Positions 7,136-16,970 are shown, counted from the stretch's first letter. The stretch is DNA of 64,000 bases from Bacillota bacterium (GCA_023415055.1 JAEZLZ010000140.1:1-64000), one strand, 5' to 3'. Numbers and translations: made by a program. The notes: a model not told the origin generated them from the sequence alone.

Positions 7136-9718
7136 ATGAAGAAGAATTTCTTTAAGAAGTTATCCTTCGTTCTGGCATTAGCGATGATCGTTTCCGTTCT
7201 CGCTCCTGCTGCTGGCGCATTCGCTGCTGCTAAGGCACCGAAGCTTTCCGCTTCTACCAAGTATTTATATCTTGGACAGGAAGACAAGAACGAATATGAC
7301 TTCAACATTGCTAACAAGCAGAAAGGCTGGAAGTACCTTTGGTCTTCTAGTAACGAGAAAGTAGCTGATATTAATGCTAAGAACGGCTTTGTAACAGCTA
7401 TGGCAGCTGGTAAATCCACTATTTCCGTAGTTATCACAGATAAAGACGGCGAGGAAATTGATGAGCTTACCGCTACTGTTGTCGTAAGAGATAACATGAA
7501 AGAAGTAACAATCACTAATCTGCCTAAAGACAACAAACTTGCTGTAGATGCAACTCAGGATTTAAACAGATCCTATGTTACATTTGCTGGTAAGAAAAAA
7601 GGTTCCGAAGCTAAGGTTGCTTGGACTGTAACTAAAGATGGCAAGGCTACTACAGACGCTACCATCGATGGCTATGGTAAATTCACAGCTAAGGCTGCTG
7701 GCGAGTACGTAGTTGAAGTTCGTGCATTCCAGTCTACATCCAAGAAGAACGCTTGGGTTTCTGATCCGGTTAAGTACGCTAGCTATGTAACATCTAACGT
7801 AGCTTCCGCAAAGATCACTGTTGCAGCTTCTATGCTTTCCGCTAAGCAGACCAACCTTGTTAAATTTGATTTAGCATTTGACTCTGCAATGGTTCAGGCT
7901 GATGTAGTAAAGAACTTATCTGTATCTTATATGCTTGGCACAACCAAGGTTAAAGAGACAGTTAAAGAAGTTACCATGAGCACTGATGGCAAGACTGCTA
8001 CAGTTGAAATGTTTGTACCTTTCACTACTGGCGCTACATATGTAGTAGCATATGCTGGTATGACAGATGTACAGTTCGTAGCTGCTACCACAAAGGCTAC
8101 TGACGTTACTGAGCTTGCTATTTTAACAACTACCGCTCAGCAATCCAAGGCTCAGAAGGTAGAAATCGCTCTTTACAACAAGGATAAGGTTAATATTGCA
8201 AATAAAGACCTTTTAGCTAGAACAGAGATTAAGAGCTCCAATACTTTAGCAACTGTTAACGGTAGAAATACTGATAACACTCAGAACCTTTATATGTACA
8301 AAGTAGGAGATACTACTACTCTTACCGCTACATTCCACTCCTATACCTATGACTCTACTGGTAAAGAGATTGGTGCTGTTACAAATACCGGCGTTATTAC
8401 ATGTGTTGAGCAGGCTAAGGCTGTTATCGGTTCAATGGAAGCTTACACAGTAGTAACAGGCGGTGCACCTAACTTCAATGATGTTAAGCATACCGTATTT
8501 AAGAATGAAAGTGGCTTACAGCTCTTTGTTAAGTTCAAGGGCAAGGATGCTAATGGCGATGATAAGTACACCACCAACTTATCTACTAGCAGTGATTATG
8601 GTAACGGAACTTGGGGTTATGTATCCTCTAATCCTAACGTAGCTTATGTTGCTGGCAATAATATCTACGCTGCAGCTGAAGGTACTACCGTAATCGTTGT
8701 TAAGTATGATGATGTTCAGGTTGCTGCTTGCGAAATCACTGTAACTGGTGCTAAGAAGGCTGCAAGTCTTACATTTGATACTAATGCAATTACTCTTTCC
8801 AATAAGTTCGCTGATAATAAGACCGTTGGTTTCACAGTTAAGGATCAGTTAGGCAATGACTATACTAACTATACCTTCAAGCTTGAGGCTAATGTATCTA
8901 CAAATCCTGCTGCTTTAGTAAACAGTGGAGTAGCTTATAATGGTGCACCAGGATCTTCCGTAACATTTACTCCTAATGCAGTAGCTAAGGGAACTTACTA
9001 CTACACATTAACTGTTACTGATGCTGCTGATACAAGCAATAAGATTTCAACCTGGATCAGCGTAGAAGTTAAAGAACCGGCTGCTAATGCAACTGTTTCT
9101 TACTACAGAGTTGAAGCTGATAAGGCTTCCTACGATATGAAAGTTACTACAACTGATGTAACTGAGGATGTTGTACTTTCCTTATATTCTTACTCAGCTG
9201 ATGGTATCAGATTAGCACAGGTAGATATGTCAAATCTTACTGAATTAAAGATTACTGATGGCAAGGGTAATGAGGTTGTTAACGATATTACAACTGTTGG
9301 ATTAACTAAGAAGGTTTCCTTAGTTACTTCTGCTCCTTCAACTATGAGCGGTGCTCCGATTACTAATCTTGTAGCAAAGAAAGAAGTCGGAACATGGGTA
9401 GTATCTGCAACCAGCGGTACTCCGATCAACGCTGTAAGCTTTGAAGTTAAAGATACTCAGCCTACTGTTAAGTTAACAGTTAACAAGACTGTATCTTCTA
9501 AGACTGACTTAGTTCAGGCTATCAATGATTGCTTCGACTTCACATTAGATAATACTTCTGTGGATCTTGCTGGCGCTCACACTGATTATCTTGATGATAC
9601 AAATACAACAAACACATATGATCAGATTAAGAAGATCTACATCTATCAGAATATTAATGGATACACTATCAGACATGAGGTTAACATGAACGATGTTGTT
9701 ATTACTTACGCTCAGTAA
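7136..9718 (+). CDS. Secreted Ig-like (Big2) surface protein, S-layer-like
   Basis: 860 aa. Cleavable signal peptide at 1-30 (KKNFFKKLSFVLALAMIVS... ending AGAFAAA). Residues about 35-122 are a Big2 domain (LYLGQ, WSSSNEKVADIN, GFVTAMAAGKSTISV), and about 475-550 another (YVSSNPNVAYVAGNN, AAAEGTTVIVV). No SLH domain, LPXTG or transmembrane anchor is visible. Strong promoter, GGAGG site, monotonous codon choice (GCT, GTT, AAG, TCC) and a strong terminator point to very high expression, so it is a good candidate for the main S-layer protein. That role is inferred; the sequence only shows an abundant secreted Ig-like protein. Confidence 0.82.
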   Translation: MKKNFFKKLSFVLALAMIVSVLAPAAGAFAAAKAPKLSASTKYLYLGQEDKNEYDFNIANKQKGWKYLWSSSNEKVADINAKNGFVTAMAAGKSTISVVITDKDGEEIDELTATVVVRDNMKEVTITNLPKDNKLAVDATQDLNRSYVTFAGKKKGSEAKVAWTVTKDGKATTDATIDGYGKFTAKAAGEYVVEVRAFQSTSKKNAWVSDPVKYASYVTSNVASAKITVAASMLSAKQTNLVKFDLAFDSAMVQADVVKNLSVSYMLGTTKVKETVKEVTMSTDGKTATVEMFVPFTTGATYVVAYAGMTDVQFVAATTKATDVTELAILTTTAQQSKAQKVEIALYNKDKVNIANKDLLARTEIKSSNTLATVNGRNTDNTQNLYMYKVGDTTTLTATFHSYTYDSTGKEIGAVTNTGVITCVEQAKAVIGSMEAYTVVTGGAPNFNDVKHTVFKNESGLQLFVKFKGKDANGDDKYTTNLSTSSDYGNGTWGYVSSNPNVAYVAGNNIYAAAEGTTVIVVKYDDVQVAACEITVTGAKKAASLTFDTNAITLSNKFADNKTVGFTVKDQLGNDYTNYTFKLEANVSTNPAALVNSGVAYNGAPGSSVTFTPNAVAKGTYYYTLTVTDAADTSNKISTWISVEVKEPAANATVSYYRVEADKASYDMKVTTTDVTEDVVLSLYSYSADGIRLAQVDMSNLTELKITDGKGNEVVNDITTVGLTKKVSLVTSAPSTMSGAPITNLVAKKEVGTWVVSATSGTPINAVSFEVKDTQPTVKLTVNKTVSSKTDLVQAINDCFDFTLDNTSVDLAGAHTDYLDDTNTTNTYDQIKKIYIYQNINGYTIRHEVNMNDVVITYAQ

Positions 9719-9740
9719 TTAATATCAGTATTGTAAATAG

Positions 9741-9774
9741 AAAGAGCCTGCCAATAATGGCAGGCTCTTTTTTG
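9741..9774 (+). terminator. Strong rho-independent terminator
   Basis: AAAGAGCCTGCC (9741-9752), 6-nt loop, GGCAGGCTCTTT then TTT: a 12-bp perfect stem with T-run, 22 nt after the surface-protein stop. The rest of 9775-10037 shows nothing I recognise. Confidence 0.93.
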
Positions 9775-10037
9775 GGCTCAGTGTCAATAGTTGGGGTGGA
9801 ATACCGCTGAAGCTCGCTCTTCTTCTATGCCTGGAGTCTTTTTTATGTTAGATATCTATAATTACTGCTCTCGGGCATACAGAAGAAGCGTCTAGCCCGT
9901 TTACTATTTTTATCAGTTAGAGCAGTGCATAATCCTAGTTCTGAAACTCTTAAAGGTTTTCATTCTAAGGGAGAATCTTGATTATAGCTTACAAGAAGCG
10001 GACTCCTGCTAAATATCTTCCTATAGATAATAGAAAC

Positions 10038-10066
10038 TTGAATATACCTAAATGCTGATGTATAAT
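10038..10066 (+). promoter_or_regulatory. Promoter of the ligase-like gene
   Basis: TTGAAT (10038-10043), 17 nt, TATAAT (10061-10066), 35 nt before the start codon at 10102. Confidence 0.75.
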
Positions 10067-10101
10067 AGAGCAGAACAATTTAGAATAAAGGAGATAACAT
10101 A

Positions 10102-11958
10102 ATGACTGCAGTAAACAAGAAAAATGAACTGTCTACAGCATCGAATAAGAGTAAGCATAACAATAAAAAAGGATATAATATTAATACAGAAGACAAGCAA
10201 AGAATTTATGTACTGCCTATTATATTCATATTGGCGATTTTGCCACTTATTGTTAAGATTCATCCATATGATGTAAACTTCTCGCAGTATAAGTGGTTCC
10301 CTGAGAATGATGGTTATTATGATTTTTTTCTATATTATAAGCAAATATTTTTAATTATTACAGCAGCAGTAATGTTGGTGATGTTGCTTTATTATAACAT
10401 TTCAAAAAAAGAAAAGACAGAGTTTGGGAAAGCATTTATTCCGCTCATGGTTTATGCATTATTAGCTTTATTATCTACGGTTTTTTCTCATTATCGAAGC
10501 TATAGTCTTTCTGGCAGCTATGAACAATTCGAATCTGTATTCGCTTTGTTGTCATACTGCATCGTAGCTTATTATGCGTATACCATTATAAAGTCAGAGT
10601 ATCATTTAAAGGCTATAGTATATGCCTTGCTGATCGGTTCAATCTTTATGATTATCATTGGTATCTTTCAGCTTGCTGGACAAGATTTCTATCATACGGG
10701 GTTTGGTTGGGATTTGATTACAGGATCAAAATATAAATTAGAAGATTTTTCATTTACTGCAGGAATTAGCAGAGTATACCTATCATTATATAATCCAAAT
10801 TATGTAGGCTTCTATGTCGTACTTCTTTTTCCGATAATGCTTTATATGGTTATATTCCTAAAAAATATTTGGGTGAAATTAGCTTTTGTAATCTCTATCA
10901 TCGGTCTGTTGGCATGCTTATATGGTTCTAAATCAGCAGCAGGTATAGTCGGCATAGTCGTTACAGTGGTTATTACTGTTGCGTTATTATGGAGATATTG
11001 CATAAAGTATTATTTTGTCACTATTCCGGTCATTGTATTAGCGATCATTGGTTTATTTGTATTTAACTCTTGGTCAAATAATTTTATAGGTAATCAAATA
11101 AATAAAATAATAAATGTTCAAAAATCAACCATTACTATTCAAGGGATTGAAACTAACGATAATAACTTAACGATAAAATATAAGGGAAATAAATTAGTAA
11201 CAAAATTTTATAAAGATGATTTAGGCTTGTACGTATTTGATTTTAAAGATCAGAATGATGAGATTGTTCCATCGCAATTCGATACAGTTAATGGCCCGGT
11301 AACGATTATGGACGAACGTTTTGCTGGGTTTGTATTTACGCCTATGTTAAATGGAGATGTTGTAGGATTTGATGTGAATATTGGTTATTCGACCTGGTTT
11401 TTTACAAATCAGCTCGGAGATGGTACCTTTTACTATTACAATAATTATGGAAGATATGACAAAATAGTGGAAGCACCGTCTGCTGTATTTACTGGTTATG
11501 AGAGTTTGGCTACAGGGCGTGGATATATATGGTCTAAGACGATACCATTGTTAAAGGATAAAATACTTCTTGGCTCCGGTGCTGATACCTTTGCTTTGAT
11601 CTATCCACAAAATGATTATGTAGGTATGTATAATTATGGAATTCCAGGACAGATTTTGACTAAGCCACACTGTATGTATTTGCAAATCGCCGCACAAACC
11701 GGTATTATTTCACTGCTTGCATTTTTAGCTTTCTATTTAATATACTTTATATCAAGTGTTCGGTTATATATAAACTGTAAATATGATAACTTCTTTACTA
11801 TCATGGGATCAGCTATCTTTGTGAGTACTGTTGGATATATGGTCTGTGCAATTACCAATGATTCCAGTATTACAACAGCACCGATTTTCTGGGCATTGAT
11901 TGGAACAGGACTAGCAATTAACACGAAGCTTAAGAAATTAAAGACTATGAAGAACTAA
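10102..11958 (+). CDS. O-antigen ligase/polymerase-like membrane protein (Wzy_C)
   Basis: 618 aa, polytopic: about ten membrane segments between 34 and 320 and again about 525-610. The Wzy_C signature region is present: TGRGYIWSKTIPLLKDKILL, GSGADTF, and KPHCMYLQIAAQTG. This family joins lipid-linked glycans to acceptors or polymerises them on the outer face of the membrane. A ~140-residue soluble segment (about 330-470, rich in beta-type sequence such as STITIQGIETNDNNLTIKY) is inserted before the signature, larger than usual. It has its own promoter and terminator directly after the S-layer-like gene, so a role in protein or surface glycosylation is plausible (inference). Confidence 0.8.
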   Translation: MTAVNKKNELSTASNKSKHNNKKGYNINTEDKQRIYVLPIIFILAILPLIVKIHPYDVNFSQYKWFPENDGYYDFFLYYKQIFLIITAAVMLVMLLYYNISKKEKTEFGKAFIPLMVYALLALLSTVFSHYRSYSLSGSYEQFESVFALLSYCIVAYYAYTIIKSEYHLKAIVYALLIGSIFMIIIGIFQLAGQDFYHTGFGWDLITGSKYKLEDFSFTAGISRVYLSLYNPNYVGFYVVLLFPIMLYMVIFLKNIWVKLAFVISIIGLLACLYGSKSAAGIVGIVVTVVITVALLWRYCIKYYFVTIPVIVLAIIGLFVFNSWSNNFIGNQINKIINVQKSTITIQGIETNDNNLTIKYKGNKLVTKFYKDDLGLYVFDFKDQNDEIVPSQFDTVNGPVTIMDERFAGFVFTPMLNGDVVGFDVNIGYSTWFFTNQLGDGTFYYYNNYGRYDKIVEAPSAVFTGYESLATGRGYIWSKTIPLLKDKILLGSGADTFALIYPQNDYVGMYNYGIPGQILTKPHCMYLQIAAQTGIISLLAFLAFYLIYFISSVRLYINCKYDNFFTIMGSAIFVSTVGYMVCAITNDSSITTAPIFWALIGTGLAINTKLKKLKTMKN

Positions 11959-12115
11959 GTATTCTGTCGCTATCTAATGTGACACAAGACGAGGCATATT
12001 AACATACTATACACAACCCCGTTTTGTAATGTCACATGCTCATAAGATACATGCTCTTAACATGAAAATAACTTTGTCATCAACTCAAATGTAACCTGAA
12101 CTTTGCTAAGTTAAC

Positions 12116-12156
12116 AAACACCCCACCTTCACATAATCTAAAGGTGGGGTGTTTCA
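12116..12156. terminator. Bidirectional terminator between ligase gene and pflB
   Basis: CACCCCACCTT (12119-12129) pairs perfectly with AAGGTGGGGTG (12141-12151); A-run on one side and TTT on the other let it serve both converging genes. Confidence 0.85.
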
Positions 12157-12218
12157 TATTCGTTGTCAAAAAGCGATATTGACTAACTTTTTGTAAAAAA
12201 CTATCCTGAGAAGAAAAG

Positions 12219-14444
12219 CTACATTCTCTCATGAAACGTTCTAGCGATTACCTCTTCCTTTTGTTTTTCACTTAGTGAGTTGAAGTGTACAGCATAGCCA
12301 GAAACTCGAATAGTTAGATTGGGATACTTTTCGGGATGCTTCTTCGCGTCAACCAAGAGAGAACGGGTCAATACATTTACATTAATGTGATGACTGCGAT
12401 TAGAGAAATATCCATCCAGCATGGAGGAGAGATTATGGATACGATCTGACTCTGACTTGCCAAGAGCCTCTGGAGTGATGGTAAAGGTATAAGAGATGCC
12501 ATCACGGCAGTTATCATAATTAATTTTGGATACGGATTGCATAGAGGCTAAGGCACCGGAGGATTCCCGGCCATGCATCGGATTAGCGCCAGGAGCAAAG
12601 GGAGCTCCACTGCGTCTGCCATCCGGCGTAGCGCCTGTCTTTTTGCCATAGACAACATTACTTGTTATGGTTAGGATGGAGAGGGTATGAACCGCATTAC
12701 GATAAGTTGGATGCTTACGAAGTCTTGTGATGAATTCCTCTGTAAGCATTGAGGCAATTTGGTCAGCCCGGTCATCGTTATTACCGTAGGCAGGATACTT
12801 GCCCTCTATGATAAAATCAACGATGATACCACGGTCGTCTTCAACAGGTATGACTTTGGCATACTTGATTGCACTTAAGGAATCTGCTACCACGGATAAG
12901 CCTGCGATACCAAAGCCCATCAATCGCTCCACTTCGGTATCATGGAGAGCCATCTGAAGCTTCTCGTAGGCATATTTGTCATGCATATAGTGGATGATAT
13001 TCATGGTATTTACATATAAGCCACATAGCCAGTCCATCATCGGTAGGAAGCTCTGAAGAACCTCTTCATAGACGAGGGGAGTACCAGACTCATAAGTCTT
13101 TGTCACAGGTCCGATTTGCTCTCCACTGATTTCATCCCGACCACCATTTAGACTCATAAGCAGAACCTTTGCAAGGTTGCAGCGTGCACCAAAGAATTGC
13201 ATCTGCTTCCCGATCTTCATGGCAGATACACAGCAGGCGATACCATAGTCATCACCATAAGAAGTCCGCATAAGGTCATCATTCTCATACTGAAGTGAAT
13301 CAGTTGCAATGGACATCTTAGCACAGTAATTCTTAAAGTTTTCAGGTAGCTCAGTAGACCAAAGGACAGTCAGATTGGGTTCCGGTGCAGGCGACAGGGT
13401 GCTCAGGGTGTGAATAAAACGGTAGCTGCTTTTTGTTACCATGCTTTTACCCTCATTTGTCATTCCACCGATTGCTTCCGTAACCCAGGTGGGGTCTCCG
13501 GCATACAGTTCATTATAATCCGGAGTTCGAAGCTGTCTTGCCATTCGTAGTTTTAAGATAAATTGGTCTATAATCTCCTGAGCCCTAGTCTCATCTAGGA
13601 CACCGTTCACGATATCTCGCTCAAAATAGATATCCAGAAAGGTTGAGGTTCGGCCTAATGACATGGCAGCACCGTTTTGCTCCTTAATTGCTCCCAGATA
13701 AGCGAAATACAACCATTGTACTGCTTCCATGGCATTTGATGCAGGCTTGGAGATATCATAGCCGTAACCGGAGGCCATCACCTTTAATTGTTCCAGAAAA
13801 TCAATTTGGCGATATAATTCCTCCAAAGTACGAATGGTTTCGTCTGTCATAGACTTCTTTCCCAGTATCTCTTTATCTGCTTTCTTCTGCAAGATTAAAT
13901 AATCAACCCCATAAAGAGGAACTCTTCGATAGTCTCCGATAATGCGACCCCTGCCATAGGCATCCGGCAGCCCTGTGATTACACCGCTTTTTCTTGCACT
14001 TCTCATCTCGGGGGTATAGGCCCGGAAAACACCGTCATTATGTGTGGTTCGATATCGAAAATGTTCTTCTACTTCCTCTGATAAGGTGTATCCGTATGCC
14101 TCACAGGCCTGCCGCGCCATACGGATGCCTCCGAAGGGATTTACGCCTCTGCGCAGCGGAGCATCAGTTTGGAAGCCGACAATAATTTCGTTTTCCTTAT
14201 CGAGATACGAGGGTTCATAAGTCAGAAGAGAAGACACCTTATCGGTATTGATTGAAAGAACACCCTTTTGATGTTCTTCCTTTTGTAATTGCATATATTT
14301 CTCGTTCAAATTTAAGGTTTGTGCTGTGGCCTTGGCAAGAAAGTGTTCATCACCGTCATAGGGTGAGTAATTACTCAAAATAAAATCTCTTACATCAATC
14401 TGGTTCTGCCATCTGCCGGGCTTGAAATCATACCATGCGTTCAT
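12219..14444 (-). CDS. pflB: Formate C-acetyltransferase (pyruvate formate-lyase)
   Basis: Glycyl-radical enzyme splitting pyruvate + CoA to acetyl-CoA + formate, 741 aa (family about 750). Active-site cysteines are C404-C405 (GIACCVSAMKIGK) and the radical glycine is G716 in IRVSGYAVHF near the C-terminus. Further matches: GRGRIIGDYRRVPLYG and TPDGRRSGAPFAPGANPMHG. AGGAG precedes the ATG. Transcription starts from a consensus promoter and passes a ZTP riboswitch (14722-14835). The activating enzyme gene pflA, often next door, is not adjacent. The ~275-nt stretch between riboswitch and ATG holds a 9-bp inverted repeat (TAAAGCATG/CATGCTTTA). Confidence 0.98.
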   Translation of the reverse strand: MNAWYDFKPGRWQNQIDVRDFILSNYSPYDGDEHFLAKATAQTLNLNEKYMQLQKEEHQKGVLSINTDKVSSLLTYEPSYLDKENEIIVGFQTDAPLRRGVNPFGGIRMARQACEAYGYTLSEEVEEHFRYRTTHNDGVFRAYTPEMRSARKSGVITGLPDAYGRGRIIGDYRRVPLYGVDYLILQKKADKEILGKKSMTDETIRTLEELYRQIDFLEQLKVMASGYGYDISKPASNAMEAVQWLYFAYLGAIKEQNGAAMSLGRTSTFLDIYFERDIVNGVLDETRAQEIIDQFILKLRMARQLRTPDYNELYAGDPTWVTEAIGGMTNEGKSMVTKSSYRFIHTLSTLSPAPEPNLTVLWSTELPENFKNYCAKMSIATDSLQYENDDLMRTSYGDDYGIACCVSAMKIGKQMQFFGARCNLAKVLLMSLNGGRDEISGEQIGPVTKTYESGTPLVYEEVLQSFLPMMDWLCGLYVNTMNIIHYMHDKYAYEKLQMALHDTEVERLMGFGIAGLSVVADSLSAIKYAKVIPVEDDRGIIVDFIIEGKYPAYGNNDDRADQIASMLTEEFITRLRKHPTYRNAVHTLSILTITSNVVYGKKTGATPDGRRSGAPFAPGANPMHGRESSGALASMQSVSKINYDNCRDGISYTFTITPEALGKSESDRIHNLSSMLDGYFSNRSHHINVNVLTRSLLVDAKKHPEKYPNLTIRVSGYAVHFNSLSEKQKEEVIARTFHERM

Positions 14445-14721
14445 TGTTCATTCTCCTATAATAATCGATGATAGGGTGTAGAAGAGGCTTTCTATCCCTG
14501 TTAGTGAAAAGTAGTAATTTTTATAAAAACTTATCTCAGTAAAGCATGGCATGAATAAAGAACCTGCACTAGCAGACTCGGAAAGCATGCTTTATATATT
14601 GTGGCATCACATAACTGTATGCGTCTAACTTCCAATAAAGCGGTCTCCGTCATGCAAGTGAAAACTTACGCTTGTAAAACGATGTGCATCTTTGATCCAT
14701 CGTAGAAGTTTTCTTTGAATC

Positions 14722-14835
14722 AAAAAACCGCCTGAGCTTTTGCCCAGGCGGTCGACATTTCAATCCAACTTCTTAAATGAAGTATTCTAATCGGTCCCTT
14801 GTGGTAAATCCACATATCCGCCAGTTCCGATCTAG
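14722..14835 (-). promoter_or_regulatory. ZTP (pfl-motif) riboswitch with terminator
   Basis: On the minus strand the aptamer runs from about 14833: ATCGG, AACTGGCGGATA, a GTGG/CCAC hairpin, AGGGACCGAT closing the first stem, a linker, then the conserved CCGCCTGGGC (about 14752-14742). CCGCCTGGGC also forms one arm of the terminator (CCGCCTGGGC..AGCTCAGGCGG then TTTTTT at 14727-14722). This is the layout of the pfl motif, which binds ZTP/ZMP, a signal of low 10-formyl-tetrahydrofolate. Ligand binding should block the terminator and switch pflB on, supplying formate for one-carbon metabolism. Confidence 0.9.
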
Positions 14836-14839
14836 TTAA

Positions 14840-14869
14840 ATTATAAAGTGTATAAATGAAGGTTGTCAA
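14840..14869 (-). promoter_or_regulatory. Consensus promoter of pflB
   Basis: TTGACA (14869-14864), 18 nt, TATAAT (14845-14840) on the minus strand, both 6/6; start falls at the first base of the riboswitch. Confidence 0.88.
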
Positions 14870-14949
14870 TAGCGATAGCATTATTATATTTAATGCTCCG
14901 GATTACTATAAATAATAAATCAAATATTTCTATCAGATCGCCTACATTA

Positions 14950-15471
14950 TTACTCCTCTAATAGAGTGCGAATTTGCGGGACCTTTAATAAAAGAGGGAA
15001 TAGCAAGATGGATACTACAACTCCAAAGCCATTTTGAACAAGATTAAAAGGAACATTAACGGCAGCAGCTCCAAAACCGAGACCTAACAATGTGCCTTCA
15101 AAGATAAAATAACCCAGGGTAACTACAAATCCGCCGAGGATGCTCGCTGCCATTATGGAAATCAGCTTCAATTGCTTATTCTTATGAAGAATACGATAGA
15201 TACCTACCGAAGTAACAGCAGCCAGGCATTTTATTATCAGGGTTGCCGCAGCATATGCACTGTATCCAAGAATTAAATCAGCCAACATAGAGCCGATTCC
15301 GGCAGCCAGACCTCCAAAGAAGGGTCCAAGGATGATTCCGGAGAGTATAACAAAACCGTCGCCCGGATGAATAAAACCTCCCATGGGAGAGGGTACGGCA
15401 ATAACAATGGTAGCGATACAGCAAAGTGCAGCCATAAGAGCGGCAGTAACTAATTTATTGATATTTTTCAT
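14950..15471 (-). CDS. ECF transporter S component
   Basis: 173 aa, six predicted membrane helices, member of the ECF-type vitamin/micronutrient S-component group. It matches the usual pattern: hydrophobic N-terminus with ALMAALCCIATIVI, then GGFIHPGDGFVILSGIILGP and GGLAAGIGSMLADLI. S components bind the substrate and share an ECF energising module encoded elsewhere. The substrate cannot be told from sequence (folate, thiamine precursor, pantothenate and others are possible). AGGAGG precedes the ATG. The upstream 15472-15840 stretch has a 6-bp TCAGTG/CACTGA hairpin (about 15537-15554) but no riboswitch class I recognise. Confidence 0.85.
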   Translation of the reverse strand: MKNINKLVTAALMAALCCIATIVIAVPSPMGGFIHPGDGFVILSGIILGPFFGGLAAGIGSMLADLILGYSAYAAATLIIKCLAAVTSVGIYRILHKNKQLKLISIMAASILGGFVVTLGYFIFEGTLLGLGFGAAAVNVPFNLVQNGFGVVVSILLFPLLLKVPQIRTLLEE

Positions 15472-15840
15472 TTTAAAGCAGCCTCCTGTTTTTTATATTT
15501 GATAACTATTGAGTGATAATATAATCAAGTAAGTCTCAGTGTTTTCGCGCACTGATTTCGAACCGGATAAAGCGAGATTACATGTACTAAACTGTCTGTT
15601 ATAAAATGCTACATTCTAAAATTTGTACTTCATCTGATGCGAATATTACGCGCTTAAGAGGCTTTATCTTAGACCAAGAATGTACTTTCACACATTGACC
15701 TATTCACCACGGTATGAGATAGAAGTATTTTCTGTAAAGATAAATTAATTATGAGAAATAATAGCATAAAATTACATTCAATACAAGATGAAATATTAGA
15801 AATGTAGACCTCAGTCAAAGTATTGCTAGGTCTAAACGAG

Positions 15841-15893
15841 TTGACAAGCGGTAATACTTTAAGATATAATATTTAATGCAAATGAATTGCATT
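15841..15893 (+). promoter_or_regulatory. Promoter and palindromic operator of the zinc transporter operon
   Basis: TTGACA (15841-15846), 18 nt, TATAAT (15865-15870). Starting 5 nt after the -10 box, AATGCAA (15875-15881) and TTGCATT (15887-15893) form an inverted repeat with a 5-nt centre over the transcription start. Position and symmetry fit a metal-dependent repressor of the Fur/Zur type; the identity of the repressor is inferred. Confidence 0.72.
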
Positions 15894-15908
15894 TAGAAAG
15901 GACAACCG

Positions 15909-16931
15909 ATGAAAAGAAAATTACTTATATTACTTGGTGTAATGATAGTGTTAATAATTACTGGAGCGTTAATAATTAAGATATCGGCAAAGCAATTGGA
16001 TGCGGTTTCGACGCAGGGAGAGGATAAGTTGAAGGTTGTAACCACCTTCTACCCAGTTTATATGATAGGGATCAATCTAGCCGAGGGTATAGACAGTGTT
16101 GAAGTAAAAAGTCTCACCGACCTGAACACAGGATGTTTACATGATTATCAACTGACAACAGAGGATATGAAGATTATCTCTGAGGCTGACGTTATGGTTA
16201 TCAACGGTGGGGGTATGGAAGGCTTTCTGAAGGATGTTATGGCCAATTATCCAAAGCTTATGATTATTGATGCCAGTGAAGGCATAGAGATGCTTCCATC
16301 AGAAGAGGTACATTCGGATGAGGTGGCTTCAACAATAACCGAATCAAATGCAGAGGGAACCGAGGAGAGCAAGAACATTACCGGGTGGAATGCTCACGTA
16401 TGGCTGGATCCCAGGCTGTATATTAAACAGATTGAGAATATTGCAAATGGTCTGAATGATTTTATTAACACATCCAATAAACTGGATCCTTCCATCACAG
16501 ATCTCATAAATCAGAACTCACAGGCTTATATCAATAAAATAGAGGAGCTTGATTTATCTATTACACAATTGTCAGAGGAATTGAAGAAAGCTTCAGGTGG
16601 GACAGGGAAAGAAGCTGTCATATTCCATGATTCTTTTGCCTATCTGGCAAATCGAGTGGGTATTACAGTCGCGCATGCAATACCGCTGGATTCAGATACC
16701 TCACTAAGTGCTGGAGAGATAAGTGAGATTGTGGATGAAGTGAAAGCAGGGAATATCCATTATCTTTTCACAGAGGAGCAGTTCAGTGACTCCATTGCCA
16801 GCCAGATTGCAGCAGAGACCGATGCCACGGTATACATTATAGATTCAGCTGTTACCGGCGATGGCTCAAAGGATTCTTATCTGGAGGCAATGAAAAAGAA
16901 TGTGGATACTTTGGAAAACTTGATTCAGTAA
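15909..16931 (+). CDS. znuA: Zinc/manganese ABC transporter substrate-binding protein
   Basis: 340 aa, cluster A-I binding protein that captures Zn2+ (or Mn2+) outside the membrane. Candidate metal ligands are H78 (GCLHDYQLT), H163 (NAHVWLDPR), H240 (IFHDSFAYL) and an acidic residue near 289 (FTEEQFS). The helical linker SITQLSEELKKAS is typical. It lacks a lipobox cysteine: residues 5-25 look like an uncleaved membrane anchor, unlike most Gram-positive homologues, which are lipoproteins. A short acidic loop (about 128-158, few His) replaces the His-rich loop of many ZnuA. First gene of znuACB; metal choice Zn over Mn is inferred. Confidence 0.88.
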   Translation: MKRKLLILLGVMIVLIITGALIIKISAKQLDAVSTQGEDKLKVVTTFYPVYMIGINLAEGIDSVEVKSLTDLNTGCLHDYQLTTEDMKIISEADVMVINGGGMEGFLKDVMANYPKLMIIDASEGIEMLPSEEVHSDEVASTITESNAEGTEESKNITGWNAHVWLDPRLYIKQIENIANGLNDFINTSNKLDPSITDLINQNSQAYINKIEELDLSITQLSEELKKASGGTGKEAVIFHDSFAYLANRVGITVAHAIPLDSDTSLSAGEISEIVDEVKAGNIHYLFTEEQFSDSIASQIAAETDATVYIIDSAVTGDGSKDSYLEAMKKNVDTLENLIQ

Positions 16932-16970
16932 CAGTTACTGGTATTCTCAGAAAGGTACGGTTAAGAAAGA

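Noticed and set aside
15472..15620. TPP-type riboswitch before the ECF S-component
   Set aside because: A CTGAGA-like string occurs, but the other conserved blocks and pairing are missing.
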